A stretch of DNA of 56,273 nucleotides from JAFTYO01 sp045644765 (GTDB taxonomy: Bacteria > Pseudomonadota > Alphaproteobacteria > RF32 > CAG-239): the NCBI GenBank assembly GCA_045644765.1, contig JAZRHM010000027.1:1-56273 (forward strand). Reading direction: 5' to 3'. Shown here piece after piece: positions 50,615 to 56,273 of this stretch. The position numbers were made by a program, and so were the translations under genes. Numbering within the stretch: the first letter of the stretch is position 1; every line of letters starts with the position of its first letter. Below the pieces are notes generated by a model. It was not told the DNA's origin. It saw nothing but the letters and a program-made list of their open reading frames with translations, and searched no databases.

Positions 50615-51955
50615 TTAGATAAAATGAATTAGATATAGATAAATCATTGCCATCGCTACGCTAACAAGCATCACCGGAATTGACCAAATTAAGAATCTGA
50701 TAAAACTGATGGTGTGTCCTTCACGGGTAGCAAAACCTGCTACAATAACGTTGGCAGAGGCGGCAATAAGCGATCCGTTACCACCAAAACAAGAACCTAA
50801 TGATAGAGCCCACCAAACAGGCATCATAGCCTCACGTCCGCCCATAGATGGCTCCATAGTTTTAAGAAGAGGTATCATGGTTGCAACAAACGGAATATTA
50901 TCTATGGCAGTTGATACAATGGCAGATACCCAAAGCACAAAAAACGTGGCTTTTTTAATGCTACCTTCGGTGATTTCTATAAATTTTTGCCCTAAAAGTT
51001 CTAAAACACCTGCAACTTCCAAGCCGTAAACGATGGCAAATAAACCACAGAAAAAGAAAATCGTGGTCCAATCTACAAGACTGAAAGCATCTTCAACTTT
51101 TTGATCACGTTCTTGGTGTTTGTCTCCTAATGTATATAACATAAGTAATAATGCGGCACCAAACAGAGCAACTGTACCATTGTTGATATGAATATATTCG
51201 GCACTTATAAAACCGATTATGGTAAGAGTTAAAACACCAAGCGATTTATAAAGCAAGTTATAGTTTGTAATGCTGTCTATTTCGTTGATTTTCATAATTT
51301 TTGCCTTATCGGTTTCGCTTGCAACCATTTTGCGACCGAAAATAAAGTCAAATACGGCAATTAAGACTACCATATTTATAACAACAATTAAGGTAAGTTC
51401 TTTTACAAAATCCATAAAAGACAGATTTAATGCGGAGCCGATTAAAATGTTCGGAGGATCACCGATTAAGGTAGCTGTGCCACCGATGTTTGAAGCAAAA
51501 ATTTCTAAAATTAAAAACGGGTAGGGATTAAGTTTTAAGTTTCTTGTAATCTGAAATGTAACCGGAACAATCAGTAAAACCGTTGTAACATTGTCTAAGA
51601 CGGCAGAAAATATGGCAGTTACAACAGAGAGCATAATAAGTAAGCCTCTGGGAGATGCTTTTACAATTTTGGCGCTTTTAATGGCCACATATTGAAACAT
51701 GCCCGATTTTTCGGCAATACCGACAACAATCATCATGCCGATAAGCAAAGATATTGTGTTAAAATCTATACCGGCAAGAGCAGATGTTTGAGTTAAAATG
51801 CCGGTAAAAATCATAACAGAAGCACCCAAGAGAGCCACAACCGCACGATTAAGTTTTTCAGTAAACAAAATTATGTAACTGATAACCAAAATAGAAGTTG
51901 CCAATATTTGCGGATTAAGCCCAAAAAGGGTTTGCGGCAATATATGAGCGTCCAT
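50615..51955 (-). CDS. ArsB/NhaD-type ion transporter (first of a tandem pair)
   Basis: A 446-residue transporter colinear with its downstream neighbour and alike throughout, with the same motifs: LAGIDFNTISLLIGMMIVVG, NIGGTATLIGDPPNILIG and STAIDNIPFVATMIPLL. The two motif halves (DNVTTVLLIVPV and DNIPFVATMIP) show the inverted repeat of the family. The pair arose by tandem duplication and has since diverged, so they may differ in substrate or form a heteromer. Confidence 0.88.
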   Translation of the reverse strand: MDAHILPQTLFGLNPQILATSILVISYIILFTEKLNRAVVALLGASVMIFTGILTQTSALAGIDFNTISLLIGMMIVVGIAEKSGMFQYVAIKSAKIVKASPRGLLIMLSVVTAIFSAVLDNVTTVLLIVPVTFQITRNLKLNPYPFLILEIFASNIGGTATLIGDPPNILIGSALNLSFMDFVKELTLIVVINMVVLIAVFDFIFGRKMVASETDKAKIMKINEIDSITNYNLLYKSLGVLTLTIIGFISAEYIHINNGTVALFGAALLLMLYTLGDKHQERDQKVEDAFSLVDWTTIFFFCGLFAIVYGLEVAGVLELLGQKFIEITEGSIKKATFFVLWVSAIVSTAIDNIPFVATMIPLLKTMEPSMGGREAMMPVWWALSLGSCFGGNGSLIAASANVIVAGFATREGHTISFIRFLIWSIPVMLVSVAMAMIYLYLIHFI

Positions 51956-52237
51956 AAAAATCCTCCAAAATATTTTCCGTTTCGTAATATATATGCTCTA
52001 TTGTTAAAAAACAAATAATATTTTTTAATGTTTGATAAATTGGTATGGAAAGAAAATAGGATAAATAAATTTTTTTATTTAGAGTAAAATTATGTAACAT
52101 ACTATTTTAGCACAGATATTTTTTGCGTTTAGCACCATGTGGGGGCGGGGCTTTCAACAGCTTATACATAATCCGGCTCTAGGATATTTACCGATAAATA
52201 ATAGTCGCTAACTTGATTTATAAGCAATAACTCAAAC

Positions 52238-52274
52238 AAAAAAACTCCGTTAATTTTAGTCAGCGGAGTTTTTT
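52238..52274. terminator. Orphan intrinsic terminator
   Basis: aaaaaaactccg (52238-52249) pairs with cggagtttttt (52264-52274). No annotated gene on either strand runs into it: the transporter gene starts at 51955 going left, the kinase-Nudix gene starts at 52340 going right. In the 384-bp gap there is also a GC-rich patch near 52135-52160 but no reading frame worth calling. An unannotated plus-strand transcript is possible. Confidence 0.7.
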
Positions 52275-52339
52275 ATGGTTTACATTAAATATGTTATGAT
52301 ATACTTTAATGAGAAATAAACATATCTTGGAGAAAAATC

Positions 52340-53740
52340 ATGCCAACAATACATTTAATGGTAGGCTTTATGGGGTTTGGTAAAACAACTGTTGCCAAGC
52401 AGTTAGAACAAGAATTTTCGGCGGTACGTTTTACTCATGATGATATAATGATGCAATTATACGGACGTAATCCTGATGATTTCCAAACAAAATATGTTAA
52501 AGTTGATGATTTTATAAAAAATGAAACGAAAAAATATGTTAAACAAGGTAAAGACGTAATTTTAGATTATGGTTTTTGGACACATCAAAAACGTAAAGAA
52601 TATTATAATTGGGCAAAGAGCTTAACAGATAATGTCGTTTTTCATGTTTTAGAATGTGATGTTAAAGAAGCAAAAAGACGTGTTTTGGAACGTTCTCAAA
52701 AAGATAATAACGCATTAATAATTGATGAACATACTTTTAATATGTTTTTTGAACAATATGAGCCATGGAATTCTGATGATAAATATCCGGTAATTTTTCA
52801 TCATGTTGAAAACGATAATATCTATACCTCTGCTTTTAATGAAAATGTTACAAAAACTCATTTTGGTGTTTATGCTTCAATAATTAAAAACGGTAAAATT
52901 TTACTTATTAAAAAGACGCAAGGCCCATACACAGGTTTATATGATTTGCCGGGAGGAAGTTTAGAAAAAGGTGAAACTTATATTCAAGCATTAAAACGTG
53001 AAATTAAAGAAGAAACAGGATTAGATATTGTAAAAGCTGAAAATAAACGCTTTAAATCTGTTGTTTTTGAAGATTTCACCTTAGCAAGCGGTGAAAAAGG
53101 TTTATTACAACACAATGCTGTTTTGTATGATGTAACAGTTTGTAACCAACCTTTAAACACAAAAGATTTTAAAGGTGCTATTTGGCTTGAAATTGAAGCA
53201 TTAACAACAGAAAATGCAACACCATATGCGTTGATGGCTGCAAATAAACCACTAATATCCATTGTTGATGAAAGCGATAAAGTTGTTTCGTCTTGTTTAC
53301 GAGGAACCCCACTGAAATTTGGTAGATTTCCTATGATTGCAGCTGTGTTAATGTTTAATTCAAAAGGTAATTTAATTATGCAAAAAATTGCCGCACATAA
53401 AAGATGGGGCGGTTTATGGACATATTCGGCAGCGGGACATGTCGACGCAAGCGAAACTTATAAAATGGCTGCAAAGCGCGAATTAAAAGAAGAAATCGGT
53501 ATTAAAGCTGATATCAAACGAGAAATTGCAGCATTCCCCATAATTAGAGAGGGTAGGCGGATTGCTTTCCATCATGTATTTGAAGTACGCTCTGATGACA
53601 TAATTGTTCCTGATAAACAAGAAGTTGCAGAAATAAGAGAAATTTCTTTGGCAGATTTGCAAAAAGAAATAAAACAAAATCCGGAACATTTTTTTGATGC
53701 TTTTTTGATGGCAATCAATATATTTTTTGAAAAAATGTAA
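52340..53740 (+). CDS. P-loop kinase fused to two Nudix hydrolase domains
   Basis: A 466-residue three-domain protein. Residues 1-165 are an AAA_33/Zeta-type P-loop kinase: Walker A GFMGFGKTT (9-17) and DVILDYGFW. Residues 170-320 hold a Nudix domain with a perfect box (206-228, GSLEKGETYIQALKREIKEE). Residues 330-466 hold a second Nudix domain with a perfect box (366-388, GHVDASETYKMAAKRELKEE), nearer the isopentenyl-diphosphate isomerase-like branch (AAHKRWGGLWTYSAAGH). It is cytoplasmic. GGAG lies upstream of the ATG. It may phosphorylate and clear a nucleotide-like molecule; the substrate is unknown. Confidence 0.9.
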   Translation: MPTIHLMVGFMGFGKTTVAKQLEQEFSAVRFTHDDIMMQLYGRNPDDFQTKYVKVDDFIKNETKKYVKQGKDVILDYGFWTHQKRKEYYNWAKSLTDNVVFHVLECDVKEAKRRVLERSQKDNNALIIDEHTFNMFFEQYEPWNSDDKYPVIFHHVENDNIYTSAFNENVTKTHFGVYASIIKNGKILLIKKTQGPYTGLYDLPGGSLEKGETYIQALKREIKEETGLDIVKAENKRFKSVVFEDFTLASGEKGLLQHNAVLYDVTVCNQPLNTKDFKGAIWLEIEALTTENATPYALMAANKPLISIVDESDKVVSSCLRGTPLKFGRFPMIAAVLMFNSKGNLIMQKIAAHKRWGGLWTYSAAGHVDASETYKMAAKRELKEEIGIKADIKREIAAFPIIREGRRIAFHHVFEVRSDDIIVPDKQEVAEIREISLADLQKEIKQNPEHFFDAFLMAINIFFEKM

Positions 53741-53844
53741 TTTTTAAACTTTTATGTTAACTAAAAACGCATTGACTTTTTGGGATAAATGTATTAACAA
53801 ATAGTTAATATATTATATAACAAATTAAGATAGAGGTTTTTATT

Positions 53845-56273
53845 ATGAGATACAATTTATTAGCAGCTTTGTTAGTTTCGACATTTTTAACAAGCAATGC
53901 TTTTGCTGCTGAAGTTGATATAAATGCTAAATATTTAAATAGCTTGTCCTCACCTAAGGTTAAATGGACTGAGGCTCAAGAAGGTGACGAAGGTGCTATA
54001 AAAATCGGCGATAAATATTATACCTATACTTATACAAAACCAACAGATTATACCAAAGCAACCGAACATATCAGTTACAACTTATCCGAATCAGATGTGG
54101 ATAAAGTTTTATTTGAAGGTTTTACGGAAAGTTACGGTGGCGGTGCAATACGTGATAACAGTGACAATTCTAGCTTAGACATCATAGCAGACTTTTTATA
54201 TAACCACGCATCATACGGTGGGGCAGTTCGTTTCGAAAATGATAGTAAAATTAACAGCATAACTGGTGATTTTATAAAGAACTATGTTGAAGGCGGAAAT
54301 GTTAATAGTGGTGCTATCGCAAATTCCGGTAATATAGAATATATCAAAGGAAATTTTATTGACAACTACGCATCAGGTGATCCTTTTGCTAACGGAGGCG
54401 TTGCTGGTGGAGCTATCTTTAATAACAATTATATAAACAAATTAGAAGCAAACTTTGTTGGAAACCATACTAATGGTAATGCCGGAGCAATTTATAACCA
54501 AAACGGAGCATATATTGGTGATATAAAAGGTGCTTTTGTTGGTAATTATACAGATAGTGATGCTCAATCTTCAGGTGGAGCTATAGAAAACCATGGTTCA
54601 ATAAATAATATAAAGGGAAATTTTATAGAAAATCATGTTAAAAGTAAAAAACAAGCTACAGCAGGCGCTATTTATAATAATGATTACACTATTGATTCAA
54701 TAACAGGTGTCTTCACAGGTAATTATGCAGAAAGTGAAGAAAAAGCATATGGTGGAGCTATTCGTAGTTGGGGCAACATTGGAAGTATAAATGCTAATTT
54801 TACTGGAAATTATAGTAAAGGGAAAGAATTTGCTGCAAGCGGAGCTCTTGATAATGTGGGGACTATTGATACAATAACTGGAGATTTTATTCAAAATCAT
54901 GCAGAAAGTGAAAAAAATGCTCAAGGTGGAAGTATCTCAAATTGGAGTTCATTTACTATAAAAAATATAAGCGCTAACTTTACGGGCAATTATACAAAAT
55001 CCGAAAATCAAGCTGTAGGTGGTGCAGTGTTCAATGGTGGAACAATAAATAATGTAACAGGTGATTTCATAGAAAACCATGCAGAAGGTGAAAAAGGTAC
55101 TTTTGGCGGAGCTATTTATAATAATGGTACATTTGATATCATAACATCTAATTTTATAGACAATTATGCTCAATCATTGAATAGCAATTCTTTTGGTGGT
55201 GCAATCTATAATTATAGCTCCATAGATAGTATAAATTCTGATTTTAAAAACAATTATACTAAAGCTAAAAATCAAGCAGTAGGAGGAGCTATTTATAATA
55301 AAGGTACAATAAACAATATAATAGGTAATTTTATAGAAAATCATGCTAATGGTGATGCTGGAGCTTTCGGAGCTGCAATTGTCAATGAAAACTATATAGA
55401 CAATATAAAATCTGATTTTAAAAATAATTATGCTCAGTCATTAAATAAAAATATATCAGGTGGAGTACTTTATAATACCGGCACAATCAATAACATTATC
55501 GGTAATTTTAGCGAAAATAATTCCAATGCAGAAAAAAATATTTATGGCGGAACACTTTATAACAATAAAGGCACAATAGAAAGTATAATAGGTAATTTCA
55601 CAGATAATCACGCAAATGCTAAAGGTAATATAAATGGTGGTTCTATTTATAATTCCGGCACTATTAATAATATAATTGCTGATTTTACCGACAACTATGC
55701 TGTTTCATCAGAAGGTTCTTCTTTTGGTGGAGCTCTTATTACATTTAATCCTATTGAAAATATAACTGGTAGTTTTAAAAACAACCGTTCTATTTCAGAG
55801 TCAGATTCATATTTAGCGTATGGCGGTGCTATACAAGCTCAAGCTAACACAACCTTTTCTTCTGGTGATGATGTTCGTTTCATGAGTGGTAACTATACCA
55901 AAGATAACGTAAGAGGTAAAAACTATAATGCGATATTTGTAGGTTCATATGCCGCAGGTTCTGAGCCTAAAATCGACATCAACACTAACGAAGGTGGTGC
56001 TTGGGTGATAAACGATAATATGGAAGGCGGTGTTGATACCGAAACATCAGTTGAATATGATTATCAATATAATCTTTTCTTTGAAGGAACAGATAGCGTA
56101 GCTGAAGATGGCAGTACAAAGCAATATATCAACATGAACAATGCTATCATCAACGCAAAAGAAAAAAGTGTCAGAGGAACGACATTACGATTAGGTAAAT
56201 ATAACCACGAAGACAAAACTGCCAACAACTGGGAAGGACAAGGCAAGATAATTACGATGTTAAATTCAGACGG
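53845..56273 (+). CDS. N-terminal part of a second autotransporter-like repeat protein
   Basis: Open from the ATG at 53845 to the window end (809 residues seen). The signal peptide (MRYNLLAALLVSTFLTSNAFA) is followed by a region matching the N-terminus of the 41.6-kb autotransporter (IKIGDKYYTYTYTKPTDYTK against IQIGDGYFKYIYTTPTDYTE). About 17 repeats of 35 or so residues follow, such as GGAIYNNGTFDIITSNFIDNYA, likely a long beta-helix. The repeats are more regular and more numerous than in the first protein. A C-terminal barrel is expected beyond the window. TAGAGG precedes the ATG. Confidence 0.9.
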   Translation, partial: MRYNLLAALLVSTFLTSNAFAAEVDINAKYLNSLSSPKVKWTEAQEGDEGAIKIGDKYYTYTYTKPTDYTKATEHISYNLSESDVDKVLFEGFTESYGGGAIRDNSDNSSLDIIADFLYNHASYGGAVRFENDSKINSITGDFIKNYVEGGNVNSGAIANSGNIEYIKGNFIDNYASGDPFANGGVAGGAIFNNNYINKLEANFVGNHTNGNAGAIYNQNGAYIGDIKGAFVGNYTDSDAQSSGGAIENHGSINNIKGNFIENHVKSKKQATAGAIYNNDYTIDSITGVFTGNYAESEEKAYGGAIRSWGNIGSINANFTGNYSKGKEFAASGALDNVGTIDTITGDFIQNHAESEKNAQGGSISNWSSFTIKNISANFTGNYTKSENQAVGGAVFNGGTINNVTGDFIENHAEGEKGTFGGAIYNNGTFDIITSNFIDNYAQSLNSNSFGGAIYNYSSIDSINSDFKNNYTKAKNQAVGGAIYNKGTINNIIGNFIENHANGDAGAFGAAIVNENYIDNIKSDFKNNYAQSLNKNISGGVLYNTGTINNIIGNFSENNSNAEKNIYGGTLYNNKGTIESIIGNFTDNHANAKGNINGGSIYNSGTINNIIADFTDNYAVSSEGSSFGGALITFNPIENITGSFKNNRSISESDSYLAYGGAIQAQANTTFSSGDDVRFMSGNYTKDNVRGKNYNAIFVGSYAAGSEPKIDINTNEGGAWVINDNMEGGVDTETSVEYDYQYNLFFEGTDSVAEDGSTKQYINMNNAIINAKEKSVRGTTLRLGKYNHEDKTANNWEGQGKIITMLNSD

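Noticed and set aside
52130..52200. SRP RNA, 6S RNA or tmRNA
   Set aside because: The GC-rich patch lacks the conserved motifs of these RNAs that I would expect to see.

Overview
The window comes from a strongly AT-rich Gram-negative bacterium, most likely a host- or gut-associated alphaproteobacterium. The evidence is gene order and content: lepB-rnc-era, hflK-hflC-degP, kdsD-lptC-lptB and yceD-rpmF-plsX-fabH-ihfA-merR are conserved neighbourhoods typical of Alphaproteobacteria. BamE, the Lpt genes and two autotransporters show an outer membrane. No integrase, transposase or CRISPR array was seen.

Layout: 1-2.9 kb holds the 3' end of a large unknown protein, a cluster of palindromic repeats and an unknown helical protein. 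3.0-7.7 kb is core: a U32-family enzyme, then lepB-rnc-era. 7.67-9.65 kb is an apparent insertion carrying a TM2-like membrane protein, an XRE regulator and two lipoproteins, bounded by two copies of the last 49 bp of era. 9.65-16.7 kb is mixed accessory: a membrane protein, a Nudix-like protein, fucO, XRE and LysR-type regulators, a GNAT enzyme and an APC permease. 16.9-27.7 kb is core: lysS, a polysaccharide-deacetylase-like protein, mrp, hflKC-degP, holC, kdsD, a fused lptC-lptA, lptB and a GNAT enzyme.

27.8-34.3 kb is the most interesting stretch. I read it as an island of antibacterial peptidoglycan-hydrolase effectors with their immunity proteins. Two effectors share a nearly identical 118-residue N-terminal module joined to two unrelated lysozyme folds (GH108-type and GH24-type). 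A third small toxin-like gene lies between them. Each effector has a neighbouring periplasmic, lipoprotein or membrane protein that fits an immunity role. A decayed second GH108/inhibitor pair and frameshifted membrane genes suggest a module array that turns over by recombination. Two of the effector genes have an identical 33-nt leader directly after a terminator-like hairpin, and a candidate small RNA lies between modules. No secretion machinery is visible, so delivery and function are inferred.

34.5-40 kb holds a helical-repeat protein, bamE, yceD-rpmF-plsX-fabH-ihfA-merR (acyl-lipid synthesis and nucleoid genes) and tRNA-Pro, whose 3' end is duplicated 227 bp downstream. 40.3-56.3 kb has a DUF2147 protein, a second palindromic repeat cluster, a 1640-residue autotransporter, a 34-residue Cys-rich metallothionein-like protein, deoB, an AmpD-like amidase, two tandem ArsB/NhaD-type transporters, a kinase-Nudix-Nudix fusion and the start of a second autotransporter that runs off the window.
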